Shown: positions 17,539-24,772 of the stretch, piece after piece
Layout: each line of letters begins with the position of its first letter
How positions within the stretch are numbered: the stretch's first letter is position 1
Assembly: GCA_026391075.1 (NCBI GenBank)
Contig: JAPLES010000021.1
Span: forward strand, 62,001 to 126,000
Source: Bacteroidota bacterium
GTDB taxonomy: Bacteria > Bacteroidota > Bacteroidia > Chitinophagales > LD1
Length of the DNA: 64,000 bases
Direction: 5' to 3'
Made by a program: the position numbers and the translations under genes
Notes under the pieces: generated by a model
Database searches by the model: none
What the model saw: only the letters and a program-made list of their open reading frames with translations
Told to the model about the DNA's origin: nothing

Positions 17539-17937
17539 ATGAAAACGCACAACATGAAAAACATTATTACAACTGTCGCTACATTACTTACAGCAGGTTT
17601 CAGCTTTGCCCATACTCCCTTTGTAACAACGAACAGCACTTACCGGTCGCCAGATGATAAAGTGGCAATGGATATTCAACGAAGCAAGGGTGATGTGCAA
17701 TTGCATATTCAACTTAACGAAGCCGCTCAGTATGACCAATTAATTATTGAAAGGAGTACTGATGCGCTGAATTATTTTGCAAGCTGCAAACAGCTTTCGG
17801 CTTCGCAAATAAAAGGTGATAACATTCAAGTAGATAAATATGCTACTGCAAAAGACATTTACTATCGTGTAAAAACAATTAGCAAGGATGGCGTAACGCG
17901 CGCTTACCCGGCCATACTGCTTTCTGCTACAAAATGA
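17539..17937 (+). CDS. Small secreted protein of unknown function
   Basis: A 132-residue protein with a signal peptide (NIITTVATLLTAGFSFAHT). The translation start is M1 or M6 (MKNIITT); both precede the signal peptide. The mature part has a fibronectin-III-like rhythm (LIIERSTDALNYFASCKQL, then IYYRVKTISKDGVTRAYPAI) seen in Bacteroidota secreted proteins that precede sorting domains, but no sorting domain is present. It is monocistronic, with a strong terminator directly downstream. Function unknown. Confidence 0.72.
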   Translation: MKTHNMKNIITTVATLLTAGFSFAHTPFVTTNSTYRSPDDKVAMDIQRSKGDVQLHIQLNEAAQYDQLIIERSTDALNYFASCKQLSASQIKGDNIQVDKYATAKDIYYRVKTISKDGVTRAYPAILLSATK

Positions 17938-17960
17938 TAAACTATTTTTTTACCCGGACA

Positions 17961-17992
17961 AAAAAGGCAGCCCCGTGGGCTGCTTATTTTTT
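17961..17992 (+). terminator. Intrinsic terminator
   Basis: GC-rich stem GGCAGCCC / GGGCTGCT with a 3-nt loop, preceded by an A-tract and followed by TATTTTTT. It lies about 23 bp after the stop of the small secreted protein. Confidence 0.9.
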
Positions 17993-18062
17993 GTAAAATC
18001 TATCCATGATAAGACTCGCCTCAAATAAAAATAGTAGAGGTGTGAATTCTTCAAATGTGAGA

Positions 18063-18093
18063 TTTGTTAATCAATTCAATTCTTTTACTTTAG
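18063..18093 (+). promoter_or_regulatory. Bacteroidota-type promoter inside the predicted ORF 5' end
   Basis: TTTG (18063-18066), a 19-nt spacer and TACTTTAG (18086-18093), matching the TTTG / TAnnTTTG consensus at seven of eight -7 positions. It lies within the first 35 codons of the ORF called from 18006 and only 17 nt before GTG 18111, which argues for the later start of the ATPase gene. Confidence 0.55.
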
Positions 18094-18110
18094 CCGCAAT
18101 AACTACCATC

Positions 18111-18509
18111 GTGAAATCAATCAAATTCGCTTCCAAGCCCGAGAACATTTCTATTGTTGAAAAATTTATTGATGAACTTAAAAGCGAAGTCAATATAGGT
18201 GACGAAGTGTTTGGCAATATTCTTATCTCGCTTACCGAAGGTGCTAACAACGCCATGATTCACGGAAATAAATGCGATGAAAAGAAGGATGTAGAAATTT
18301 CTTGGAGTGTTGATGATCGCGGAAAAAATTTGACGTTTATTATTAAAGACCAGGGTCCCGGTTTTGATTATAGCCATTTGCCGGATCCTACTGCTCCTGA
18401 AAATTTGGAGAAGACGCACGGTCGCGGAGTATTTCTGATGATGCAACTTGCCGACATGATTGTGTTCAGCGACAAGGGTGCAACTGTTGAAATGAGTTTT
18501 AAAATCTAA
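18111..18509 (+). CDS. Anti-sigma-factor-type serine kinase ATPase (RsbW-like HATPase)
   Basis: GHKL-fold ATPase of the anti-sigma or SpoIIAB/RsbW class. The N box is LTEGANNAMIHGN, the G1 box IKDQGPGFDYSHL, and G2 HGRGVFLMMQLAD. I choose GTG 18111 (132 residues, near the family size) rather than ATG 18006 because the extra 35 residues are not family-like and contain a good promoter. Such proteins bind sigma factors or phosphorylate anti-anti-sigma STAS proteins in partner switching. No STAS partner or sigma factor is adjacent, so the partner is unknown. Confidence 0.85.
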   Translation: MKSIKFASKPENISIVEKFIDELKSEVNIGDEVFGNILISLTEGANNAMIHGNKCDEKKDVEISWSVDDRGKNLTFIIKDQGPGFDYSHLPDPTAPENLEKTHGRGVFLMMQLADMIVFSDKGATVEMSFKI

Positions 18510-18530
18510 TTTTTTATTTCAAGTAAGCTT

Positions 18531-20189
18531 TTACTTGTGAGCTGTAAGCAAATCTGAATATTCGGTGGGGTTTCCAATTATTTCAATTGCCTTGGCTACT
18601 TCTGCATCGTTCTGATAGCTCTTCTTCACTTTGCCATAAGCGTAGTAATATCTTCCTGCAATTTCGTTTTCAAGAACGGTAACAATTTCTTTTTTGTTCT
18701 TGATAATGTCCTGCTCTTTATCGTGCTCTAATTTTTTGGCAATGGCATCGTAGTGAACTTTCACCGCATCAAAATATTTTTCCTCGGCAGCAGCCTCTTT
18801 CAATGCAGCAAGTTTGTCTTCGCTTTCTGTTTTGTAGCTGCAATCTTTTGTTTTTACATAAGCTACAAAATTGTTGAAGTCATCATCGGTTAATTTGAAA
18901 ACAGCCGCATCGGGAATAGTGTCGTGTGTAAGTTTATAATCGGAACAAAAATTGAACATGTAGTGTCGCAAGAAAAGTGTTTCCGCCAGTTTAGTGTGTT
19001 CTACTTTCGTAAGTTTCACATCGGGGTCAACTCCACCGCCATCCCAAACTTCTCTGCCGCCTTTTGTTTTGAAAGCAACTTTTAATGAATCAGGAATACG
19101 CTTCACGCTTCCATCTGCGTTTTTCTCAGCATAATTCAATGCCTGAATACATCTTCCCGTGGGGATATAATATTTAGCGGTAGTTACTTTCAACACGGTG
19201 TTATACGAAAGTGGTTTAGTTACCTGCACCAATCCTTTTCCATACGTGCGCTGACCAACTATCACAGCACGGTCGTAATCTTGCATGGTTCCTGAAACAA
19301 TTTCAGAAGCTGAAGCGCTGGAAGAGTTGGTGATTATCACTAACGGAATTTTTGTATCGCTCGGGTCGTTGAGTGTTTTGAAAGTGTTGTTCCACTCATC
19401 TACTTTTCCTTTTTTCGTAACTACCAATTGATTTTTTTCTACGAACACATTCACAATGTTCACCGCTTCGTTGAGCAAACCCCCTGGGTTGCCGCGTAAA
19501 TCAAGAACTATACCTTTCATATTCGGGTTAATGCGCTTCAAACTATCGAATGCTTCTTTTACATCCTTGCCCGCATTCTCATTAAATATTTTCAGTTTAA
19601 TACAGCCAATTTCAGGAGTAATCATTCCGTAAAACGGAACACTGTTCTCCTGAATTTCTTCGCGGGCAATATTGAATGAAAGCGGTTTTGAATCAAGTAA
19701 CGAAGTTCTGCGCTCAACAGTCAATGCAATTCTTGATTTGGGTTCGCCTACTAAAATTTTGTCCACGTCATCTTTCTTTTTGTCTTTGGTAGAAACCCCG
19801 CTGATGGTTTTGATGATGTCACCAACTTTCAAACCACTTACATCGGCAGGTTGATTTTGTGTAACCGAAATAATAACCGGATAGCCGTTCATCATTTCAA
19901 TTTCAATTCCCAAGCCTCCGAACTTTCCGCCCTGTTGAATCTTTGCTGTTTCTACCTGTGAACCAGAAAAATAATTAGTAAACGGGTCAAGGGTTTTGAG
20001 CATACCATCAATACAACTGCGCATGAGCTTCGATGGCTCCACATCATCTACGTAGTAAGTATTCACCTCTTTATACAAAGCCGAGAACACGTCAATGTTT
20101 TTCGATATTTCGAAATACTCATCGGCAAACGACATAGTGCCGAAGGCAAGGAGTATGAGGACGGATGCTTTTATGAGTTTGCTTTTCAT
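18531..20189 (-). CDS. S41 C-terminal processing peptidase (copy 2)
   Basis: A 552-residue exported CtpA/Tsp-type serine protease. Signal peptide (ASVLILLAFGTMSFA), then an N-terminal helical domain, a PDZ domain (GLGIEIEMMNGYPVIISVTQ) and the S41 core with LDLRGNPGGLL, the catalytic Ser in SSSASASEIVSG and the Lys in YGKGLVQV. A helical tail follows. It is the second of two tandem paralogues: the upstream copy (20222) shares domain order and many identical stretches, for example LDLRGNPGGLLNEA and KYYIP.GRCIQA.NYAE. The pair probably arose by duplication. Expected role: periplasmic cleavage of unfolded or signalling proteins. Confidence 0.93.
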   Translation of the reverse strand: MKSKLIKASVLILLAFGTMSFADEYFEISKNIDVFSALYKEVNTYYVDDVEPSKLMRSCIDGMLKTLDPFTNYFSGSQVETAKIQQGGKFGGLGIEIEMMNGYPVIISVTQNQPADVSGLKVGDIIKTISGVSTKDKKKDDVDKILVGEPKSRIALTVERRTSLLDSKPLSFNIAREEIQENSVPFYGMITPEIGCIKLKIFNENAGKDVKEAFDSLKRINPNMKGIVLDLRGNPGGLLNEAVNIVNVFVEKNQLVVTKKGKVDEWNNTFKTLNDPSDTKIPLVIITNSSSASASEIVSGTMQDYDRAVIVGQRTYGKGLVQVTKPLSYNTVLKVTTAKYYIPTGRCIQALNYAEKNADGSVKRIPDSLKVAFKTKGGREVWDGGGVDPDVKLTKVEHTKLAETLFLRHYMFNFCSDYKLTHDTIPDAAVFKLTDDDFNNFVAYVKTKDCSYKTESEDKLAALKEAAAEEKYFDAVKVHYDAIAKKLEHDKEQDIIKNKKEIVTVLENEIAGRYYYAYGKVKKSYQNDAEVAKAIEIIGNPTEYSDLLTAHK

Positions 20190-20220
20190 CTAATATCTAT
20201 TGTCTAACGTCTTTTATCTT
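20187..20220. repeat. TCTATTGTCTA microrepeat between the two S41 genes
   Basis: CATCTAATATCTATTGTCTA followed by ACGTCTTTTATCTT. It is a single arm of degenerate 7-8 nt words, occupies almost the whole 32-bp gap, and touches the start codon of one gene and the stop of the other. Confidence 0.7.
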
Positions 20221-20221
20221 T

Positions 20222-21889
20222 TTACTTCTTAGCTAAAATTTCTTTCATCTTCTTTTCATCCTTAATCACCTCAATAGCTTTTTTCAATTCGTTATCGCTT
20301 TTGAAAGAAGCTTCGGTGCGGCCGGTGTTCAGATAATAGCGGTCGGTTATTTCTTCTTCGAGCATACTTTTGATTTGCGATTTTTCTTTTTGCAAATCGA
20401 GTTGCTTATCGTGCATCATGGTTTTTTTCATTGCCTCAAAATCATCTTTGATAGCATCGTAGTATTTATCTTTTTCGGTAGCGGCTTTTAATTCGTCAAG
20501 AATCTTTTCGCTTTTGGTTGAGTAGTCGTAATCTTTCTTCGTAACCCAGTTTACAAAGTCGGTATAGTCAGCATCGGTTAATGTAAACGTGCGGGCATCA
20601 CCAATTTTTTCATGCTTGGCGCGATACTCATTAGCATAATCAAACAAATGATTTTTGGTAAGCAGGCTGATAGTAATGTTCGATAACTTCTCGGGCTCTG
20701 CAGGCACATCGGGGTCAATACCTCCGCCATCATACACGGTGCGTGCGCTGTATTTTGTTTTGAACGCCACTTTTAAGGAATCAGGAACACGCTTCACACT
20801 TCCGTCTTCGTTGCGCTCTGCATAATTAATTGCCTGAATACATCTGCCCGAAGGGATATAATATTTTGCAGTAGTCACTTTCAGTTTGGCGTTGAAAGGC
20901 AGCGAGCGTGTGCTTTGCACTAATCCTTTACCAAAAGTTTTTTGACCTACAATAACTGCGCGGTCTAAATCCTGCAACGAGCCCGAAACAATTTCAGCCG
21001 CAGAAGCCGAGCCGCCATCGGCTAAAACCACTACAGGAATTTTTAAATCAACGGGGTCGTTAATGGTAGGGAACGATTTATTCCACTCATCCATTTTTCC
21101 TTTGGTGGAAACAATTTCCAGATTCTTTTCTACAAAAACGTTGGCTACGTTAATAGCTTCGTTGAGTAAACCCCCGGGGTTACCGCGCAAATCAAAAATC
21201 AAACCTTTCAGTTTTCCTTTTGCTTCGAGAGTTTGCAAAGCATTTTTTACTTCGGCACCTGCGCGTTCGGTAAAACTGCTGAGGCGTATGAAACCAATTT
21301 TATCATCCACCATTCCGAAGTACGGAACGTTCTTCACTTTAATTTCTTCGCGCGTCATCTTCACCGTCATATCGCTTTCGCTGCCATCGGCTTGCAGGCG
21401 TTTGAACTTTACGTTTACATCGGTGCCCGGTTTACCTTTAAGCATGGCGCTTACCTGGTCGGTTTTATAATTCTTGGCGCTCTTACCATCTACTTCAATA
21501 ATTTTATCACCAGCCCGCAAACCTGCTTTTGCTGCAGGGAAACCTTCATACGGTTCAGTTACCATTACCCATTCGCCACGCGTGCCTATCACCGCGCCAA
21601 TGCCGCCATACTTGCCGGTGGTTTGCATGCGGTAGTCGTCCATATCTTCTTCAGGAATATAATCGGTGTAAGGGTCTAAGCCATCGAGCATTTGATTAAT
21701 GCCCGCGTGCATCAGCTTTTCGGGATTGAGTGTGTCCACATAATACGTGTTCAACTCTTTGTAGAGCGTGGTGAAGATGTCGAGGTTCTTGGTTATTTCG
21801 AAGTAACTCGGGGTATTGGTTAAAGCAATTCCTGCGAATGCAACAAACGCAATCATTGCGATAACAAAATATTTTCTGATTGATTTCAT
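20222..21889 (-). CDS. S41 C-terminal processing peptidase (copy 1)
   Basis: A 555-residue exported protease from ATG 21889. The ORF track starts at 21940, but its first residues (LLAPRPSLSSLY) are translated from a CGAGGGA microrepeat and are unlikely to be real; ATG 21895 is also possible. Signal peptide FVIAMIAFVAFAGIALT, N-terminal helical domain, PDZ (GAVIGTRGEWVMVTEPYEGF), S41 core with catalytic Ser in GGSASAAEIVSG and Lys in FGKGLVQS, and a charged helical C-terminus. It is first of the tandem protease pair. The paralogues differ most in the tail and PDZ ligand groove, so their substrates may differ. Confidence 0.93.
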   Translation of the reverse strand: MKSIRKYFVIAMIAFVAFAGIALTNTPSYFEITKNLDIFTTLYKELNTYYVDTLNPEKLMHAGINQMLDGLDPYTDYIPEEDMDDYRMQTTGKYGGIGAVIGTRGEWVMVTEPYEGFPAAKAGLRAGDKIIEVDGKSAKNYKTDQVSAMLKGKPGTDVNVKFKRLQADGSESDMTVKMTREEIKVKNVPYFGMVDDKIGFIRLSSFTERAGAEVKNALQTLEAKGKLKGLIFDLRGNPGGLLNEAINVANVFVEKNLEIVSTKGKMDEWNKSFPTINDPVDLKIPVVVLADGGSASAAEIVSGSLQDLDRAVIVGQKTFGKGLVQSTRSLPFNAKLKVTTAKYYIPSGRCIQAINYAERNEDGSVKRVPDSLKVAFKTKYSARTVYDGGGIDPDVPAEPEKLSNITISLLTKNHLFDYANEYRAKHEKIGDARTFTLTDADYTDFVNWVTKKDYDYSTKSEKILDELKAATEKDKYYDAIKDDFEAMKKTMMHDKQLDLQKEKSQIKSMLEEEITDRYYLNTGRTEASFKSDNELKKAIEVIKDEKKMKEILAKK

Positions 21890-21903
21890 CGGCATAATAT
21901 AAA

Positions 21904-21931
21904 GGGACGAGAGCGAGGGACGAGGGGCGAG
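21904..21931. repeat. CGAGGGA tandem microrepeat
   Basis: GGGACGAGAGCGAGGGACGA followed by GGGGCGAG: four degenerate 7-nt copies directly upstream of the S41 start codon. It creates a spurious N-terminal extension in the ORF call. Confidence 0.75.
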
Positions 21932-22053
21932 TAAATTCATCCCGATGTTTCGTTTCAGTTCTCTTCCGTTGTAAACATAAATTTAAACGCCAACACATTT
22001 GAATTGTTGCTGACGTTGAATTGTGATTTATAAACTTTTAAGACAGTGGAAAA

Positions 22054-22086
22054 ATTTGAGAATTCGGAAATTCGAGAATTTGAAAA
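22054..22086. repeat. AATTCGAGAATT microrepeat
   Basis: ATTTGAGAATTCGGAAATTC followed by GAGAATTTGAAAA. Words of the form GAGAATT and GGAAATTC alternate and are near-palindromic. It lies in the gap between the S41 gene start and the yidD stop. Confidence 0.65.
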
Positions 22087-22105
22087 TGAAACAGCCAATA
22101 CAAAT

Positions 22106-22330
22106 TCACGGCAAGGGGTCGTAGCCGTGACCGCCCCAGGGGTGGCAACTCGAAATTCTTTTAATGGTTAACCAACCGCCTTTGAACGGACCGTTTTTTT
22201 TTATTGCCTGCACGCCATAGTCGGAACAAGTGGGCGAGTAGCGGCAACTTGGAGCGAGCAATGGCGAAATGAAAAACTTGTATCCCTTAATGAGCAGAAT
22301 GAAAACGAAGGAAAAGAATTTTGAAATCAT
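22106..22330 (-). CDS. yidD: Membrane protein insertion efficiency factor YidD
   Basis: A 74-residue YidD from ATG 22330. The ORF track extends to 22528 in this frame, but that part overlaps the toxin gene and is a shadow. Diagnostic sequence: a hydrophobic amphipathic helix followed by [20 protein letters not shown] and [12 protein letters not shown], including the conserved cysteines. YidD helps YidC insert membrane proteins. It normally follows rnpA directly; here a toxin-antitoxin pair separates them. It lies 7 bp after the toxin stop, so it may be transcribed with that pair. Confidence 0.93.
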   Translation of the reverse strand: MISKFFSFVFILLIKGYKFFISPLLAPSCRYSPTCSDYGVQAIKKNGPFKGGWLTIKRISSCHPWGGHGYDPLP

Positions 22331-22337
22331 TGCTCTT

Positions 22338-22733
22338 CTATAAAGCGTTTTGAAAAAAAACGGCAGGTGAAATAATTTCTGTTTTCTTGAAAAACTTAAG
22401 GTCGAGCAAATCATGGTCACCGGTAATGATAAAATCGGCATGAATAAATTTTGCGAGATGGAGAATGTTGTTGTCATCTTTATCTCTGCAAATTTCGGGT
22501 ATTGTTCCGCTGGGGACAACCATTTCAAAATCGGAATCTGTTCGTGTCTTTATATCCTCAAGACTTGTTTCGTCTAACGAAAATTTTCCTTCCAGCTTTT
22601 CAAATAATTCATCATAAAGGAATTTTGAAATGTAGAGGTCGGTATATAACACGCAATAGCTATGAACCGACTGCGCTTTACCTTTAAAGATGAAGGAAGA
22701 GATTAAAATATTTGTATCCAGAATTATTTTCAC
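22338..22733 (-). CDS. PIN-domain toxin (VapC-like RNase)
   Basis: A 131-residue PIN nuclease. The acidic active-site residues are visible as [12 protein letters not shown] (Asp6), an acidic Glu near [17 protein letters not shown], and [10 protein letters not shown]. The family cleaves RNA, commonly tRNA or rRNA. The start overlaps the antitoxin stop by 4 nt (ATGA), the usual toxin-antitoxin arrangement. It is placed between rnpA and yidD, an operon that is otherwise highly conserved, which implies insertion of the module. The catalytic set appears intact. Confidence 0.9.
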   Translation of the reverse strand: MKIILDTNILISSFIFKGKAQSVHSYCVLYTDLYISKFLYDELFEKLEGKFSLDETSLEDIKTRTDSDFEMVVPSGTIPEICRDKDDNNILHLAKFIHADFIITGDHDLLDLKFFKKTEIISPAVFFQNAL

Positions 22734-22942
22734 GATATATCTCTGAAAATATCTTCTTCTGATTTGTATCCGGCTTTTGCCGCCACGCCTTTTAATTTTA
22801 CCCGTATGCGGTTTAAGTCTTCAAGAGCAAGTGTTCTTTTTACTATTTGCAACACATACTCCTGCTTAGAAAGTTTCTTTCGGGCTGCTGCCGATTTCAA
22901 TTTCTGAAGGGTAGCATCGTCAATGTTTATTTCAATACTCAT
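22730..22942 (-). CDS. Antitoxin of the PIN toxin (ribbon-helix-helix type)
   Basis: A 70-residue protein. The N-terminus MSIEINIDDATLQKLKSAAA, then KKLSKQEYVLQIVKRTL, fits a ribbon-helix-helix DNA-binding fold. The C-terminal tail (KLKGVAAKAGYKSEEDIFRD) is probably the toxin-neutralising part. It overlaps the toxin start by 4 nt and begins 14 bp after the rnpA stop. By analogy with related modules it likely represses its own operon, but no operator was identified. Confidence 0.85.
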   Translation of the reverse strand: MSIEINIDDATLQKLKSAAARKKLSKQEYVLQIVKRTLALEDLNRIRVKLKGVAAKAGYKSEEDIFRDIS

Positions 22943-22956
22943 ACCTCAAATATAAT

Positions 22957-23457
22957 TCAAGCATTCAGTTTATTCAAACAAGCCAATATGGCTTTGGTAA
23001 CAGCTTCATACTTGGGCAGTGCCTTCCCTTTGTAGACGAACATAAGCGCGAGTTGTTTTTGCTGCCCGGCTAATTTTTCGTAGAAAAGAAGTTTGTTTAA
23101 ACGATAGGCTTCGCGCATGAGGCGCTTGATGCGGTTGCGGTCAACGGCATGTTTAAAGTTTCGCTTAGGTACCGAGAAACCCGCCTGCGCGGGATAGAAG
23201 GTGCGCAGGGGCTGCACCAAATAAACAAGGGTAAATCCGTTTATGGAAACAGATTTACCCTCTTTAAAAAGTTGTTCAATCAGTTTTTTGCTTTTGAGTT
23301 TTTCTTCTGCGGTAAAAGTGAATTTACCCTGCAGTTGAGCACTGTCAAAACCGGCAAACGATTTAGCAGCGGAAGTACTATTTAAGTCGCTTCTCGTCTG
23401 AAACCGTAAGTTTCTTTCTGCCTCTGGCTCTTCTGCGTGCAAGAACTTTTCTTCCAT
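22957..23457 (-). CDS. rnpA: Ribonuclease P protein component, N-terminally extended
   Basis: A 166-residue RnpA, the protein subunit of RNase P, which matures tRNA 5' ends. The family core begins near residue 46 ([20 protein letters not shown]) and includes [20 protein letters not shown] (the RNR box). The first 45 residues are extra. The ATG at 23457 lies inside rpmH, so the first 80 nt of rnpA overlap the last 80 nt of rpmH in another frame. There is no in-frame ATG, GTG or TTG between 23457 and the family core, so the overlap may be real, as described for Thermus; a rare CTG start near 23334 is the alternative. Confidence 0.9.
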   Translation of the reverse strand: MEEKFLHAEEPEAERNLRFQTRSDLNSTSAAKSFAGFDSAQLQGKFTFTAEEKLKSKKLIEQLFKEGKSVSINGFTLVYLVQPLRTFYPAQAGFSVPKRNFKHAVDRNRIKRLMREAYRLNKLLFYEKLAGQQKQLALMFVYKGKALPKYEAVTKAILACLNKLNA

Positions 23458-23533
23458 TTTTTGTGCTCATTCTTTCTCTAAAGCCGTGTTTGTTTGCTCT
23501 CTTTCTGCGGCTTGGCTGGAATGTCCGTTTCAT
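23378..23533 (-). CDS. rpmH: 50S ribosomal protein L34 (missing from the ORF track)
   Basis: Reading the minus strand from ATG 23533 gives a 51-residue protein beginning [20 protein letters not shown] and containing [20 protein letters not shown], then KLTVS, an unmistakable bL34. It is below the 60-residue ORF cut-off. It ends with TAG at 23378-23380. The last 80 nt are also the first 80 nt of rnpA in another frame. bL34 is a component of the large ribosomal subunit. The order rpmH-rnpA-yidD, with dnaA about 5 kb away, is the ancestral bacterial arrangement. Confidence 0.96.
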   Translation of the reverse strand: MKRTFQPSRRKRANKHGFRERMSTKNGRKVLARRRARGRKKLTVSDEKRLK

Positions 23534-23605
23534 ATTTTATTGGTATTTAAAATTATCCCTTTTCTACAAAAGGACGGCAAAAATAAAAACTCTTTCAACT
23601 TATCA

Positions 23606-23640
23606 AAGGAGATGGAGAGAATAGGTGAGAGGGAGAGGGG
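23606..23640. repeat. GGAGA/GGTGAGAGGGAGAGG microrepeat
   Basis: Purine-rich degenerate repeat AGGAGATGGAGAGAATAGGT followed by GAGAGGGAGAGGGGG, upstream of the rpmH gene and next to the lipoprotein terminator. Confidence 0.55.
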
Positions 23641-23655
23641 GAAAATAGAGGGAAC

Positions 23656-23689
23656 AAAAAAGCTCTTCCCCTTTGTGAAGAACTTTTTT
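23656..23689 (-). terminator. Intrinsic terminator after the lipoprotein gene
   Basis: AAAAAAGCTCTTC / GAAGAACTTTTTT inverted repeat with an 8-nt loop and T-tracts on both strands. It lies 17 bp after the lipoprotein stop and before the rpmH promoter region. Confidence 0.85.
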
Positions 23690-23705
23690 GTTTATTGGGT
23701 TTTGA

Positions 23706-24137
23706 CTATTGTTTAGTTCCGATATAACCAATCGCATCACCTACTCCTGTTCCTGCAGTTACATGAATTAAAAAAGCTAATTGCTTAGAAGAGGTATTAT
23801 ATGCCTGGTAACCTGTAACCCCTTCCCATGTACTTCCTTGGTCTATAAAGGAAGTTATAGAAAAGACTCCATTGCTTTCGTAAACAGTTGCATTCATGGA
23901 TGTAAAATAACCTCCAGTTGTTTCTGAAATTTGTACATGCGTATTATCTACTTTGGTAACAATAATGGTAACACCAGTGTGGGGATTCTGTCCTACGGTT
24001 CCAGCTGTTGTGTCTGTTGCAGTGCCAAGGAATGTTCCAACGATATCAGTTGTTAGATCTTTCGTTTCCGTTTTAGTACACGAAGAAATAAGTAGTGCTG
24101 ATGCAATGATTGTAGTGAGTAAGAAATTTGTTTTCAT
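23706..24137 (-). CDS. Small lipoprotein of unknown function
   Basis: A 143-residue protein from ATG 24137 (the ORF-track start adds 12 residues with no leader character). The signal peptide ends in a lipobox, ASALLISSC, so it is predicted to be lipidated at Cys and membrane-anchored. The mature part is beta-rich and Thr-rich (VGTFLGTATDTTAGTVGQ, VDNTHVQISETTGGYF), resembling small lipocalin-like or calycin-type lipoproteins of Bacteroidota. I cannot assign a family. It has its own terminator and is divergent from the HTH regulator. Confidence 0.8.
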   Translation of the reverse strand: MKTNFLLTTIIASALLISSCTKTETKDLTTDIVGTFLGTATDTTAGTVGQNPHTGVTIIVTKVDNTHVQISETTGGYFTSMNATVYESNGVFSITSFIDQGSTWEGVTGYQAYNTSSKQLAFLIHVTAGTGVGDAIGYIGTKQ

Positions 24138-24271
24138 AAGGATAGTTTTTAAATGATTTAATCCCTCAAACATAAAATATTTTTTAAAAAGTAAATTTTA
24201 AATTGACCATAGTAAATTTATAAAGACCTTTTGGCGTATGTTCTTTACTCTGCCTTGTCGAACTTTGAAAC

Positions 24272-24655
24272 ATGAAAGTTCATATCGGAGAAAAAATAAG
24301 GAAGCGAGCAGAAGAATTAAAAACAGGCACTACGGAATTGGGCAGGATAATCAATACTTCAAAACAAAATGTGTATGGAATCTTTAAGCGGGCCTCAATA
24401 GACACTCAACTTCTCCTCGAAGTGTCTAAAGCACTTCGGTTCAACTTTTTTCAGTTCTATGATTCTCCTGAACTCGCAAAATTCGAGAGCAAGATCAATA
24501 AAGAATTAGAAACGCTTCGGAGAGAAAACGAAAAACTAAAATCGGAGCTTCGAGCTCTGAAAGAGAAAAATGAACTCTTACAAAAGATAAATAAACTACT
24601 CGACCGAAAAGAGAAATCAGAAAAAAGAAAAACCGCTACTCAAAGAAAAAAATAA
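24272..24655 (+). CDS. XRE-like HTH protein with C-terminal coiled coil
   Basis: A 127-residue protein. Residues 1-65 form a Cro/XRE-like helix-turn-helix (IRKRAEELKTGTTELGRIIN, then SKQNVYGIFKRASIDTQLLL). Residues 70-115 form a Glu/Lys/Leu heptad coiled coil (LETLRRENEKLKSELRALKE), and the end is Lys/Arg rich. It probably dimerises and binds DNA; its target is unknown. It is divergent from the small lipoprotein gene, which is the nearest candidate target. A terminator shared with the convergent rho gene follows. Confidence 0.83.
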   Translation: MKVHIGEKIRKRAEELKTGTTELGRIINTSKQNVYGIFKRASIDTQLLLEVSKALRFNFFQFYDSPELAKFESKINKELETLRRENEKLKSELRALKEKNELLQKINKLLDRKEKSEKRKTATQRKK

Positions 24656-24720
24656 TCCTTTTGCCGTTTGGTGTTTAGTCCCGCATCTTCTGCTGACGTA
24701 ACTCATAAAGGTACAAAAAC

Positions 24721-24751
24721 AAAAAAGGCGCGAAACCCTCGCGCCTTTTTT
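24721..24751. terminator. Bidirectional terminator between the HTH gene and rho
   Basis: AAAAAAGGCGCGA / TCGCGCCTTTTTT stem with a 5-nt loop. Both strands have T-tracts. It has the same stem sequence as the terminator at 61647-61679. Confidence 0.92.
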
Positions 24752-24772
24752 AATTATAGTAGTTATGTTTGC

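Noticed and set aside
22331-22528. N-terminal extension of YidD in the ORF track
   Set aside because: This frame overlaps the PIN toxin gene and has no resemblance to YidD; the family start is ATG 22330.
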